Source: Achatina immaculata
Taxonomy: Eukaryota; Mollusca; Gastropoda; Stylommatophora; Achatinidae
Direction: 5' to 3'
DNA length: 64,000 bases
NCBI GenBank assembly: GCA_009760885.1
Contig: CM019719.1
Span: forward strand, 37,722,584-37,786,583
In this document: positions 42,701 through 57,700 of the stretch, piece after piece
Numbering within the stretch: position 1 is the stretch's first letter
How the letters are laid out: the number at the start of each line of letters is the position of its first letter
The notes under the pieces: generated by a model
What the model saw: the letters and a program-made list of their open reading frames with translations, nothing else
The model's database searches: none
What the model was told of the DNA's origin: nothing
Position numbers and translations under genes: made by a program

Positions 42701-45700
42701 ATCTTTTATGCATTATGAGATTTATTTAAGAAGCAAAGAACCCTGTTCTAGAATGATGGCATGGTTTTTGGGGCCGGTGAACCAGAAAAAGAAGACTGTT
42801 CTAGAAGGATGGCATGGCTTTCAGTGAGACCTGTCTCATTTTTCCATTGATGCTTCTAGTAACAGGGTCAATCTAACTAATGAGACAGGGCTGACTAGGT
42901 CCCCATGGTGAAGGAGTGTACCAAGAAGCTTGCTTTTTAAGGTCCACTCTGAGTCTTAAAGCTAGCCACCATAGCCCACTCCAGATATGACAGGTGTTCC
43001 AACAGCTTCACAGCATCTGCTTCTAAGAACATCTTGCTGACAGTTCCAGAGAGATCGAACATCATAAAAAGAAACTCAAAATAGATTGAATCAGGATTGC
43101 TCACTGAAATGAAGTGGCTGGAGATGTGCAAAGAAGATGACTATTCATTTAAAACAGATATATATTTCTTTTTCATAATTCCTCATTTTTTTTGTTCAGT
43201 TTGTCTTGGTTTTAATATTGAAGTATGTTTGATCATTTTTCATGTTGAGTGAATAAGGAAAACATTTCTCTGAACAGAGAAGATATAATTGCAGATTGCA
43301 CTGAGATTCAGCTGTATTTGTGATAAAATGGTTTGTGACAGAGTATATTTTAACTTTTAATGTATAAATTAATATGTATTTTAATGTAACTCTTAATTTT
43401 ATAGTAAGTATTTTAACTTTTCACTGCTGTGTAACTCAAGAAATCCACACTTGTAAGTATAAATTGTATTTTAACATCAAATATAGGGTAAGAACTAACC
43501 ACATCTACTTGTAGTGGAAATAATGTTAACTGTTCTGCATTTGTAGTAGAATTGATTGTCGCCTGTAGATTCTGTGGATGACTCGCGAAGGTTGTGACAC
43601 TTGTGTTTTGTTTTGTGATGTATTTGTTGTTTAGCCAGTGAATGGTATTGTTGTCATAGGTTACAGAGTCTTTGGAAAGCACATGAGGATCTTATTATTT
43701 AGTAGAACAATGTTGCTTAAAGTGGGTTTAATGGTTAATTTACTGTTAACAGACAGCAACAGTTGTTTACGAGTTTTTCTGTTAGAATAATGCTAGTCAG
43801 TTTTTCATTGACCACTGTAGATGTGTTGGTGAAAATAATTTTATGGATTTTTTTTAAAATAGAGAAGAAAAAAGTAATCAGATCAAGCTTAATGACCAAC
43901 AGGACTGGTCTTAAATATAAGTGTTTGCATATGATTCTGTGTTCCGTAGTGATAATGTTGTCAGAGGCAGCTAATGCAAAGGATCTGTCACTGAAGCCAA
44001 ATAAGCCAAGAAACCAGGTGAAGTAGAATCCATGAAGATGTCAAGTCCGAGATTGAAGTCCGCAATCTTAGCTTGATAGGTTTTAGAGATAGTTATAGAG
44101 CACATTGTGTCTCATTTTTGAACGCTGAAACTTTCTTTCATGTCCAGCATGGTTTAGACAGCAGAAACGATCAACACCTCAATACTTATATAATTCATAT
44201 TATACCTATATAATTCATATGTTATGTATTTGAATTTTAAAAAAATTATGAGAGTAGGTCTGTGTGCTCTCCTGAAGTCTTTGTGATACCAAAGATTATA
44301 CGTTTTTGTTATGACATCCTTGTAGCTCACACCTTTGCATGTGTTGTCTGTGTTGAAACTTGACAGTGTGTGCTAAACTCTTCCTTTAGCTGCAGTACAC
44401 TTCCACTTACTTTTTTTTTTCTGTCTCACGTTCTGTTTCTTACTTTTTTTTTTTTCTGTCTCACGTTCTGTTTTTTCTTAATGTGTTCTTCATTCTGTCC
44501 TGATATTTTTATTTGGCATTGGATGTCACTAAATCTCACAAGGTAAGTCAGAGTTACAAATGGTACACTAAGATCATTAATTACTTTGAAGAATTAGTAT
44601 CAGATTTGGGGTGGTGGGGGGTGTGGGGAAATGTGTCCCTGTGTATTAGATGTATTGTCATATGATTATGGCACTCTCAGCTGGTTATTTCTTTTTTTTT
44701 AAAACTTTTGTTTGGTTTTTACCAACTTTTCTTTTCATTCATCTTCACCATAATAGAAGGATAACCTTGCTGACTTGGTGAGTGGTCTCCATTTGTCTCA
44801 TATCCATGCTTTTTCCTTAATGTTTGCCTCAGATTTATCTTGTGAATAATGGAGTTATTTGACCATTTTGCTTGACCTCGTAATTTTAGTTCACACACAT
44901 TTACTTGCCCCTCATGTAAATGAAGTATCTTCAGGTTTGGCCACCTTTAATTGGGCCCTGCCACCAACTAATATATTGAAGTTTCACAACCCATTACAGT
45001 AACTGTCGTGTGTCCACCATACAAAAACCATAAGCTTTCATTAACCATAAAGCATGGAAAACTTTATACACGCTTTTTTGTTTAAACACATAAGTTTTGT
45101 ACCGGGACTCAAAATGTTACACGCAAGATTGCTTATCTGATCAAAAACAAGAAGTTTCTTTTGGTAAAAGATGATCAGTTTTGTAGAATTTTGAGTCACC
45201 TCTTATATCTGATTTATTTTTTTGTTACCACACTCATATGTTTAGCTATATTCTTTCACTTTTTGAAAGGTGGACAATAGCGTTTTCTCAGTATAACTGC
45301 ACTGTTATTTCTGTGTTCATATTTTGGGCTGTTAAAATTTAAAATTCACATTTAGATTTACAGTGCACAGTGCCATCGTAAAATATTGTATTTGCACATT
45401 TCAGATCTTTCCAGTGGAGCACTTGTCTATCCATGTAATTTTCTTGATGCATGTATATGTTCTTTTTCTGATTCTTACAAAGTTAGTGTATCTGTTCAGG
45501 TGATTTTGGAGCAATATTGAACATGAATGTGAAAGTCAAGGTGTCATATTTTGACAAATATTTGTATATGCTTTTATTTGGTATTTCAGTTACTGTTTAC
45601 TTGTACTTTTATTCAGGGTTTTTTTTTGTTTGTTTCTTTTTCATTATGGCACTCATTTTTATTACAGCTCATCAGATGTGGAAGTCTCAGAAAAAAAAGA

Positions 45701-48700
45701 CAAGATTCCATAAATAAGAACAAATGCAGTATTTGATATTATGTTTTTTTTAGGAACAGAAGATGCAGTTCTCATTGAGTTGAATGAAATAATGGTTGGC
45801 AGTCCATAGTTAACTGCTTGTGTCAGGGTTATTAACCTTGGCAGACAGTGGTCCCCTTGTACCTCCACAATGTGTCCATGACAACAGACAGCGGTCTGAC
45901 CAAGTGAACAGGGATCATAATGGGAAGGCAAACCCAGTCCTAAAAATAAGCCTTGCCAAACTCAGACCAAAAGGTGCATTTATCACAGCCTAGCTACGAA
46001 CCATGACACAATGCAACCAGTGCCCGTTTGAGAGCAGGGGTAGAAATTTTTTATGTTTTGAAAACTGATGTTTACCCCTCAGTATCTGTTTTATCAATTT
46101 ATGTATGGCACTTCATACATTTAAATATTGTGGGGATTTTTTTTTGTTTGTTTGTTATCATATTGTGAAGATTTTATTGCATCTTCTGATTGTCAGCTTT
46201 TAAGATGCACTTCCTGTAAGTTTCACAGATGGTATAGTGTCTCATTGTCTTCTGTCTCAACCCACAGATGCATACTGATTACAGCTATCATTGTATACAT
46301 GTACAGTTTCCATTTAAAAATTTGCTTCCACTTTATATTTGTCCATATATTGTAACACCGTTAGACATAGTGTATATGTTTTATCTATTTCTAACATTTC
46401 TAATGTGAACAAATGTTTATTTGATATTTTATTTGGATGTCTCAAATTGAAAATGCATAAAATAGCAGGTTCAGGAATATTAGGGCTTAGTGAAGAGGAA
46501 TGACAATCACTTGATATTGACATGGCTGTATAAAGTCCTGTACAAGTAGAAAGACAAATGGGCAGTATAGACTGACTGCCCTGAACAACAAGATATGACT
46601 AGGAGGAAGTCAAATCCATGACTTCAGCTGTATAAAACCTTAATGTAGTGCTTAAATGGTGCATAATAGTTAATTTTGTTTTACTTGTAGAAGGTAGTTT
46701 TTGAATCAGTTGATATTAGCCGTTTGTAGTATCAGTTTTACTGAACAGCTTTACTCATGGTTGATGCTACCTATTTTACTGACACAACAGGCTACATTAT
46801 ATATAGATATATACAGGGATTTGGGGGGAAAGATTAAAGAAAATGAAAAGAGGGGAGAATTAGTGAAACAGGAGCTGGGTAAAGATATTCGAGGATTAGA
46901 TCCGACAGAATGACAGAATTTAGAGGACACTGGTCGAAACAACAGTGGCTGACTGTTTGTGGTCTAGTATGGGATAGCTTAATCCTGGTGACTAAAACAT
47001 CAGCATTGAAAGTTTTATATATGTTTGACCATACTTAATATGGCCATATTGTGGAAAATTTGCCTCAAATTACATATTTTAATCTCATTCTGTATCTCAA
47101 GCTTAAGAACATAAAATTTAATAGCAAAAATTTTGTAATAATTGCTATATTAATCTGCATAACTTTCTTTTTGTAACTATGTCAGTTTGACCTGAGAAAT
47201 CTTTTTTGTCCATTGACCTATCTTTTCATTTTAGCCATTAACACTAATTTTTTTTTACATCACCATGAACATATTGTAGTGTACTCTCACCTAATACACC
47301 TCCATGTTTTCCTGGTGTGATAAGGAGATGACACCAAATAATAGTATGTTTTTGAAAGTCTTAGTCTAGATTGATAACTAAGGCATTCCAGTCTTGTGGA
47401 AAAAAATAATTGGCTGAAGGTGAAATAAGTTTATTGAATTGCTCCAGAAGAAGTGGTGAGGATCTGTATTAAATGTTATTGAGCTAATCAAGGCTGCTTC
47501 ATCTTTCTGCAGCAGTCTCAGAACAGGATGTATCACTGCAGTGTTGGTGAAGAAGTAGTGAGATGCACCCTACAGCAGTGAACCTAGTAGCCTGATTCTG
47601 CAGTTGCCTGGGACCTACATTTTTATTGTGTGCACTAGGAAGTTAGGAAAGTCATGATAGCCTTGTTGCTATTAGAAGAGAGGGAAAAAAAAAGTTGTCA
47701 GTTTGTATCATGAAAACACAGTGAATGGTGACTGAATTTTCGGCTTGGTACACGATGAAATATATAAATATATTCTACAAGGACAGCCAAGATATAGTCG
47801 ATGAAGGAAATTTAGTTATTGTTTCAAATGACTTGGATGGAAATGGTGTCCATTTCTCTCATTTTGTTAATGCCTTTCTCCGAAAGAGGCATAAATGCCT
47901 TGCCGACATCAGTTATATACTTTCTTCTCATGAAGTCAAACCATTAGCAGTCTTACTTTTTTTTTTTTTTTTCACAGTCTAAATGTAGAACTTTGAACTT
48001 GCCTTCCTGAGCATGAAGCTGGACTGAAATTGCCCCAATAGTCATTTTAGGATGAAGCATTTAAAATGAAATTTCCTCTTATAAACTGGAAAAATGATTC
48101 AGATCTAATAAGGAGCCATATCTGACAATAAGTGTTTGTTTGTATCATTTTTAAAGACTCTTTCCTCCAACCCATTTAAAAAAAGAAAAATAATGACTCA
48201 CTATACTGTTAGTATAATGTAGCACTTGCTACATTTAATATTGCAGTTTTGAACCTGCAGGAGATAGTTTCTGTAAATTCTGTCCAGCTCAGAACATATT
48301 ATAATTCACTATAATAGTTCATGACTATTAGTAGTATATTGACTGTGTTGACATCCTTGGTTAGAATTTCTGATTCTAACCAGTAATTAAACTTTCTTCA
48401 GAATTAACAATGCTTTCTTCAGGGAACTTAAGCTGAGGGCAATAGCTAGTTTGTGGCCCACTTTCTGTTATTTTTACTTATTTGTGTGGGGTTTTTTTTA
48501 ATAAGGTTGTGTCTTGCAGTGGTGTGAGTATAATCTCTTGATTACTGTAATTATATATATGACTTCAAGTTTTATGGATTCTGCTTTATGTTTTTAGCTT
48601 TGACAGATTTTTCTCTCATGTACAAAAGCTTGTAGACTAAATATCCCTTTTTGTTTCTTCTTCATAATACTATAAAGTATTTTCCTCATATCTTTGATTT

Positions 48701-51700
48701 CACTTAATACTTTGGTTTTTTTTTAGATCAAGCAGCTTTGGTTGTAACACAGTTAGGATTATAACACAGTGTTTATTTGCTTAGGAAGGTTTTATTTTTG
48801 AAGCATATTAGATCACATTAACAATAGAGTACCTAAATTCTCAGCCTAAAGAATAAACTTGATTGGTTCACTCAGCACTTTGTGGAGTTTAATAATATTA
48901 ATAAATTCTACAACTGCTATGCTTGTGTAGTAGTCCTTTGCAAACACTGTTTTTTCATTGACTTTTGACATGTAAAAAATTGATTGTTATATCTGATTTT
49001 TGTTTTTGCTATTTATTTTCAGCGTGATGACAAGGAAACTGTGGGCATGCTGGAGCCAAACAGCATCTTCTACAAGTTGGGCCAGTCTGGTCTCATATCA
49101 TTCTCAGACTACATTTTCCTGCTGACCTTACTGTCTAGTATGTTGTGACCTATGTTTTTTTTTATATTTGAGGGTTTGAAATAGTTAATGGACTGAAAAT
49201 CTGAGGTTTTATCCAAATTTTGTTTGCACTATGAGCCCCTTAATTAATTTTTAGCTCAACATTAATATGTGTGGCAAAAAAGAATCTGAAATATTGAAGT
49301 TATTTTTTTTTTTTCCCTCTCTTGACTAGTATATGAACTAGAACCAATCTTGAAACATAACATTTTATTAGCTTTCACTTGACAAATATGTGACGTTTAA
49401 CAGCATGGGAAGGATGTAAGATGTAAGAAGGTGACAAATATGAGACAAACATTTCACTTGACCTTTCCAGTCCACAGGTTTTGGAATTTTCATTCATTTT
49501 TTTCCTTGTGCCAGGTAGTGGATTGTCTTTTTTTTTTTTTAGTTGCTCTGCATCTCTCCATACAGTGATGGAAGGATTTGGTGATAGTGGGTGATTACAG
49601 AGATCTTTCAGTGCAGCGCTGGCCTGTAGCTGGTGTTAAAACTGTTTCTTTTTTAGTTTGTTACAGTGCATGTATAGTGCTTAACAGTCTGTTCCTGTTG
49701 GAAAGGTGTCATATATGCAAAATGAAGATTGTACGTTGTCTCTATGACTTAAATTGTTTAAGTTGTCTCCGTGATTAGTTTTTTCTTCCATCCACTGCTG
49801 TTTGCATTTGTTATTAATAACGTGTTTTACAGTTCTTGTTTTGCACTTGTTATTAATAATGTCTGGGAAGTGGAGGTGAATTGGCCACCCTCTGAGGAAA
49901 CCCTTCACCAGCATAGAAGGACAGGCACTGACATGGATTTCTCAAGGAAATAGAAAACGAGGAATACCTAGACTTACTTGGAGAAGAGAAATTACGACAG
50001 TGCTCAGAGACAAGGGATGCACATGGAAGGAATCGGAGAATAATTCCAAGAACAGGGATGACTGGAGAGCCTTTATCCATGACCTGTGCCCTCAAGAGAG
50101 TGAAAGGCGATGATGATGATGATTAATAATGTGTTTTACAGTCATTGTTTTGCACTTGTTATTAATAATGTGTTTAACAGTTCTTATTTTGCACTTGTTA
50201 TTAATAATGTGTTTTACAGTTCTTATTTTGCACTTGTTATTAGTAATGTGTTTTTTTCTTATGTTTGTGGGAATGTAAGGTTATGTCATTGGCTCAGTTC
50301 TTTACCAGTCAGCATGTTCATTGCCTCTCATGTTCTTGAACCCACTGTAGGGTAGTCTTGATGTCATAAGAGGCAAGTAGGTTTATTGCACTTAGTATGT
50401 TCCTTGTGATGTGTTTAGTTGTTGATATCCAGTTTTTGAGAGCTTGGATATCATCATATTAGGAGTCTGAGAAGATAGCAAAATTTTTTTTTTTTTTTTT
50501 TGCGAGTGGCACTGTTTTTGTATTTGGTGATAATGTCTGTTAAGATTGCTATTATATCCTGCATCTCTGTATTATATCTGGAGCACCAGGACTATAGAAT
50601 GTAGAAACTTTCTAGAAAATGGTTTTACATTGATTGATCTTTATTTCATTATGAGTGAGGAAGCATTATGAGTACCTCATTTCTTGCATGGTCTGTTTTT
50701 CTAAAAGATTGACCTATCCACAAGAGCACCTGGATTCAGGGTAGGATTCTGTGGTCTTCATTGCACTCAGCCTTTAAGATGTTGGGAAATTGATGACATC
50801 CTTATTGTTGAGTTTGGTATTAATTTGGAGAAGTATGTTTGTGTTTGATGGAATATCTGGCATTTTGCTAGGCTCTGTTTGAGTCTAAATGTAAAGTACT
50901 TGTGACAGAGAGACGGACAGCACAATATGGTCTCTAGAAATGTCAGCTACACAACCCACCCAGTCAGGAACATATCTTATATATATCTTATATCCTTCCC
51001 GTGCCGTTAGACGTCACATAGGGCTCGCAAAGTAGTTCGCCAATTTTTCCTGTCTTCGGCGAGTCTTTCAACCTCATCAAAGGATTTTATGCCTGTTAAC
51101 TTGTCAGGAACATAGCCACACTTCAACTCCATACAGAAGGAGCTGTATAGCATCACTGAAAACAAAAGACAAACTGTCCCACTTATGAGAGAGATTGGTG
51201 TCAGTATCTGACTGAATGATGAAGAAGAATACATAGATTGTAACTTGTTTTATTAGTTAAGATTTAATTAACCTGAGTTCATATTTATAGATTGTCTGAT
51301 GAATTTTACAGGTTATTTATTGTTGCCTGTTATTTCACAAACATTTGCATGTATTTTCAGCACCTCCAAGAAATTTCGAAATTGCGTTTCGCATGTTTGA
51401 TTTTAACGGTGATGGTGAGGTAGACTTCGATGAATTCAGCAAGGTAAGGAGAAAATGAAACATTGTCAGTGGTGTCAGAATCAAAATTACATTTTGTGCT
51501 GTGTGGTTGTTGAAAGTAATGAGAAGTGCGATAGTTTATGAATTCCATATTGTTTTAAAAGTTTTTTATTTGAAAAAAAAAACTTAATTTTCATCAGACT
51601 AGATAAATTATTCTTAAAAAAGCCGCATCTGCACTAAAACCCTCTTTGCTGCTAAACAAAGCTGCCCACTCAAAAATTGCAAGGATAACTTTTTCATTTA

Positions 51701-54700
51701 CCAGTTGTTTTTGATATACTTATTAGCCAAGCATTTGCATAATAGCAGAGAGAAATTTCTTTATTTTAAATCCTTCAAGTCTTCACAGTAGACAAAAGCC
51801 TCATTACATGCCTTTCCCATAAGGTGCAAGAAATTATCCGGAATCAGACTTCTGTTGGAATGCGCCATCGTAACCATGCAACTACAGGCAGTGTTGATCA
51901 TGGGATGAGTTCTGCATTGTCGTCTTATTTTTTTGGAGCAGATGGTAGTAAGAAGTTGACTGTGTCAGAATTTCTGGAATTTCAGAAGCAGCTGCAAAGG
52001 GAGATAAATAAGATTGAGGTAATTTTTTTGTTTGTCCCCTTTTACTGTTACTTTTGCAGATATTGTATCTTTTTACACAGATTGATATTATTCAGGGTAT
52101 TATTCGTAACCCCTTGAAATGATAATATTCTGGATATTATCTGTAACTCCTTAAAGGAAAAATTCAGGATGATATCTGTAACCCTTTAAAAAAAAAATTT
52201 AATATTATTTAGGATGATATCTGTAACCCTTTAAAAAAGAATTTAATATTATTTACTATGTTATCTGTAACCCCTTTAAAAAATGGTATTATTTTAGTTC
52301 AAGTTTTAAGCCACATCAGATGGCTGATTTTAGCTGCTGTTAAGCAGTTTTTTTTTTTTTTTTCATAATTTCATTCATGTTTAGGCCACATCAGATGGCT
52401 GATTTTACCTGTTGTTTCAGCAGTTTCTTTTCTAGTTTTGTGTCTCTTTTATTGATTCATGATTGAATTGCAAAGAGAACAAATGGGAAAATTATCATCT
52501 CTTTCTCTATGGTTATTTATGTCTTTTTAGTTTAACAGACACGCAGAGGATAGTGTGCTCTCAGAAAGGGACTTTGGCAGTATTCTGTTGACCTATGCAG
52601 GCCTTCCTGATAGCAAGAAATCCAGAATGCTGAAACGCGTTCGGAGGAAGTACAAAGATGAACCAAAGGTTAGGAATTCTGAAACACCATTACAGATTAT
52701 ACAAGTGTTGTTAAGAAAGATTATGAAGTCTGTGATAGGAAACAACATTCAGTTCAGTGTCATTCCCCATCATTCTTATGTTACACCATTGATTGCACTA
52801 GTGTTTGAGCTTAATGGAGTTAGGTAACAGCAGGTAGAATTCTTGATTATTATTAAACAAGCTCCCTCCAGTGGCAGAACTACCCATGAAGTGCACTAGT
52901 TTATATGCCTGTAAGCCCTAGTGATTTTTAAAAAAACTGAGACAGTTTGTGCACACATTTGCCTCCATTTATCACTTTGGGCAGAGGAGCTAATTGCTCA
53001 TTCCCATGATCAGGGTCTCTCAGAGAGATTCTGTAAGCTGGTGCAAAACTACCTGCTTTTTTTTTTTTTTTCCATCCATTCCAGGCCCTCCAAAGCTCTC
53101 TAAGCCCATCCTCTGGGCCCAGAACAGTGCGCCAGCTGGACTTTGAGTCTGCACAAGACTTTGAAAAACTGTATCAAAAATCTAGAAATGGCACAGAAGT
53201 TAATTGGTTGCTGCTGTGACATTCTAACAAACAAGCCACTAAAATTGTTATGTTTAGTAATTGTGAAGGTTATCATGACAGATTGTTGCTTCAAGGTTTG
53301 CTCATAGTTCTAGGAAATCACTGAAGGAGGACATGCATGAGCACACACTCATAATGAAGATCAAAAGCAATAGAAATCCAGGGTAAAACAAAGTTTTAAA
53401 TTGGGGGGGGGGGTCTTAGAATTATTTGAATCTTTTCCTCCATGTTATGGTAGCAGTCACATTTTTTGGTCCTTATGGTTTTTCTTTTTTATTCCACTGT
53501 TCTTAACATTTCAGGGCATCACCTTTGAAGAGTACTTGGCATTCTGGACATTTCTTAAGAGCATCAATGATGTGGACACTGCTCTGAGTTTTTATCACTT
53601 AGCTGGAGTTTCTATTGATCAAGGTAACCTGGATAGAACATATGTTGTTTTTGAAGCAGATGATTGGTAGAACACCTTTTTCAGACATAGGTTAGCACTA
53701 AACAACTATTGATCAAAACATCAGGTCCTAGATGACTAAAGACTGATTTGAAACATGCTGAACAAATGCATGTAAAGTCTAAAACACTGGGCAAAGGGAC
53801 ATCTAATGTGGGTAGTGCATTCGTTTAATTAGATAAGACTTAAATTTTAGGTCAATGTTCAAAAGATTGAACAGAGAATATCTTCAAGAAATGAACAGAC
53901 TGTAACTATCCTTTTACAGTCTGCTATGGAGGAATTATTTTCCTTAAACTGTCCAATATTTAAGTTTTATGAATAATGATCATTACAATTTATAAAAAAA
54001 AAAAAACCATGGCTATTAAATTTATAAACTGTCAAATGTGGAGAAGAAACAGTTGTTGCTTCTTTGTGAAGGATGTTTCTGCATCAAAATAGTATGTTGA
54101 AAGCTCTCTTATGACTTCTTATGTGGGACAAGAATATATCATACACCATGAAATATGTATATTCAGTATTCAAGGCTAACCGTTACATCTGATCTTTGCT
54201 ATATGTTATCTTTTCTATCAACTTTTTCTTACTCAGATATAGGAGTTGTTAATTCTACTATGGATAAAATCTTTCTTTTCTTAACTTTTCAACATTTACT
54301 TGGAGTTCCCTCACGTAAGTTTCACACTAAAACAGGGGTGTCCAATTTCAAAGGTTCCAAGGGCCACAATTGTGGTCATGTGTCAAGTGGTGGGCTGGTC
54401 GCACATAAACCAAACAGTTTTTGTCAAATTACATGAGGAAATTTTACTATTAACTGCACGGTCAGTTGGTGATGTGATAATTTCACTCTTTCACATCATA
54501 AAAGACATTGTTTCTTGGTTAATAACATCAATTTTAATAGCATAAATTACATTTTCATGATAACCTTGCAGGTCACGAACAGGGCATGGGGGTGGGTGCA
54601 TACAGACAACTTGCTACCAGTTGGACATCCTTAAACTGAAAAAATTATTTACATATACATTTTTTTTTTCCAGAAACTTTTAAGCATGTTGCCAAGACAG

Positions 54701-57700
54701 TAGCTCTGGTAAAACTTTCAGACCATGTGATTGATGTTGTGTTCACACTTTTTGATGAGAACAGTGAGTACTCTTCCAGTGTAGATCAGTTTGTAACAAC
54801 TTTAGCATCTTAAGTTATTGGTAGATTTGTATAATTAGTAGTCATTCATAACTGATTGTCAGAATAATAGATATTTGTTAGAAACATTGATGACGCCCAA
54901 GGTAGATGTTTGTGCCAGGTTAAAGTTACAGTATGAGCATTCCACAACATGTGAGATTTTATTTGGATGAAACTGCTCATGTCAGGTGGGTCTCATTATA
55001 ACATATGAATGTCACTCAGTATTTGTGTTTAGCATGAATATGAATGTCACTATTTGTGTGTTTAACATGTATATGAGTGTCACTCAGTATATAGCAGTAT
55101 TCATGTAAAAACTGCTGGCTTCATAGTAAGGGCATTATTATGAGTTTTTCTTTTTGAATTTTCTCCTGTTGAGATCCTTCGAGAAGGTCACGTGGGCTGC
55201 AGAACCCTTGACAGGAAATTGTGGGGGCAAGGCTGAGTGCGTGGGGTCAGTTTTGGTTTGAATGTGTAACTGTGTGGACGTTTTTTTTAGCTGTGTGATG
55301 TCTTCGTGGAACATATGAATGTGATAGGTGTACTGCAGTGGTACGTATGAATGGACTGGCCACATGGCAGGGATAACCAGCCGGCAGTCGAATTTAATGT
55401 TATTTTCATCAGCATTATCATCATTCCATCAATAAATGTTCCAAGTCACCGTTACCCAGGAGTTACTTGACTATCTGTACCATTTGTCGTCAACATGAGG
55501 TTTTGAAGAGCCTGGATGAGAAGTATGTCTGGAAAAGTGTTAAACTAATCCAGCAAGTGAGAGTGAGACCTGGAATTCTGTGTATAACTAGTCCAGTAAC
55601 CTCAACTCTCGAAGATCAAGGTGAAAGTCTACCCTGTTATTCACATGCGTAACGTGATCACTTCGATGCGATATGGCCTACGTAAAGCCCATTAACACAC
55701 TGTGCGAACCAACAGTACAGACAGAAAGAACAGAAGACTACAACCAAAATCCTGTTATAATTGGTGCCATCAAGGAGACCCACTTTGGCGACATAAAACT
55801 ATGATGGGTGGAGGTGTCGCAGTGGGGCGACACACACACTTGGTACAGAAGGCAACGTCCTGGCCCTAAGGTACGACGCACTCCTGCTGCTCTGTGCTAT
55901 CGCCATTCTTGTTATTTTCGTTTTCACCAGCAAGAACTGTAGAGCAGAGAGAGCCACCGGCCGCGCCCGCCGGTTAAAGGAAGTGAAACGCTGCCAGGGT
56001 CGAAAGGGATCCGCTCTGAGCAGTGCGCTGTCTCCCTTGCCCCGCGTCGGTCTGTCGGTAGATATCCGACTAAGGTTCGGTGAAGAAAGCTGTCTGGTTG
56101 ATCCTGCTAGTAGTCATATGCTTGTCTCAAAGATTAAGCTATGCATGTCTAAGTTCACACTGTCTCACGGTGAAACCGCGAATGGCTCATTAAATCAGTT
56201 GAGGTTCCTTAGATGACACGATCCTACTTGGATAACTGTGGCAATTCTAGAGCTAATACATGCTTACCAAGCTCCGACCCTCGTGGAAAGAGCGCTTTTA
56301 TTAGTTCAAAACCAATCGTCGTTGCCCTTCACGGGGCGCGGCTTCCCAACTGGTGACTCTGGATAACTTTGTGCTGATCGCATGGCCTTCTGTGCCAGCG
56401 ACGCATCTTTCAAATGTCTGCCCTATCAAATGTCGATGGTACGTGACATGCCTACCATGTTTGTAACGTGTAACGGGGAATCAGGGTTCGATTTTGCTGT
56501 TGGCGAGATTTTTCAGTTGCCGTGCGTGGAGCAGTGCTCCTCCCGGCCAATGAAGAAAGGTGCAAATGAGGTTGCCGCGCAGCATCACTGCGGCAAAGGA
56601 TAAAGTGAAGCAAACAGTCAAATCACGGCACCACGGTGAAATGCATGAACCGGCTTGTCCCAGAGGTTAAGACACTGCTGGCGAGACTCTTCAAATATCT
56701 TGATGTTTTGATAGTGTGCGTTTTGCAAATGTATGTCGTTCTTTTGGTGAAAAAGCGCTCTCGAGTTCCGTGCGTGGGGAGACAGGCTTTCGCTCCCTTC
56801 CCGGAGGGCGAGAGTTAAGGTGTTTCGATGCAGAAGCGAGTGGTTTGTCCGTCGAGCGAAGCATATAAACGGCTAGCCAGCCAGGTTCGTGCTAACGGTG
56901 TAGTATATTTTTGTTGACCAATGGTCTCGAAATTGGCTTATCTCTCGCAAAGAGTATTGGGTCTGCAGTATGTAACATGTGTTGTTTGTGGGTGGCCAGG
57001 CTTTCTTCTCACTCGTTAGAGCAGAGAGAGCCGCCCTTGCCGGTTAAAGGAAATGAAACGCCACCGGGGTCGAAGGGGATCCGCTCTGAGCAGAGCGCTG
57101 TCTCCCTTGCCCCGTGTCAGTCTGTCGGCAGATATCCGACAAAGTTTCGGTGAAAAAAGCTATCTGGTTGATCCTGCCAGTAATCATATGCTTGTCTCAA
57201 AGATTAAGCCATGCATGTCTAAGTTCACACTGTCTCACGGTGAAACCGCGAATGGCTCATTAAATCAGTCAAGGTTCCTTAGATGACACGATCCTACTTG
57301 GATAACTGTGGCTGCTGTTGGCGAGATTCTTCAGCAGCCATGCGTGGAGCGGTGCTCCTCCCGGCCAATGAAGAAAGGTGCAGATGGGGTTGCCGCGCAG
57401 CACCACTGCGGAAAAGATGGTAGAAATGGTAAAGCAAAGCAGTCAAATCATGGCACCTCTGGTCTGGAGGTCGGCCACGTCCTGAGTGCAGTCATATCGG
57501 GTGAAATACATGATCCGGCTTAACCCAGAGGTTAAGACACTGCTGGCGAGACTCTTCGAATGCTGCGCGTGGAGTGAAGCTCCTCCCGGTCAAGGAAGAA
57601 AATGCTGAAAAGAAATAAAGGTTGCTGTGTGGCGCTGCCGTGAAAAGGTGGTGGAAAGGATAATGTGAGATTTAATCGGTATGTCCAGTAGTATTGCTGT

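Noticed and set aside
44500..44545. Another MICU1 microexon before AAG|GTAAGT at 44542
   Set aside because: The donor is good, but there is no acceptor with a pyrimidine tract at a phase-compatible position and it adds nothing to the protein match.
47725..47982. 85-codon frame in MICU1 intron 5 as a coding exon
   Set aside because: No homology recognised, no matching splice pair in phase, and the MICU1 frame is complete without it.
56091..57311. A functional 18S rRNA gene or rDNA unit
   Set aside because: Only the first ~400 and ~150 nt are present, with changes at invariant sites; no 5.8S or 28S sequence follows.
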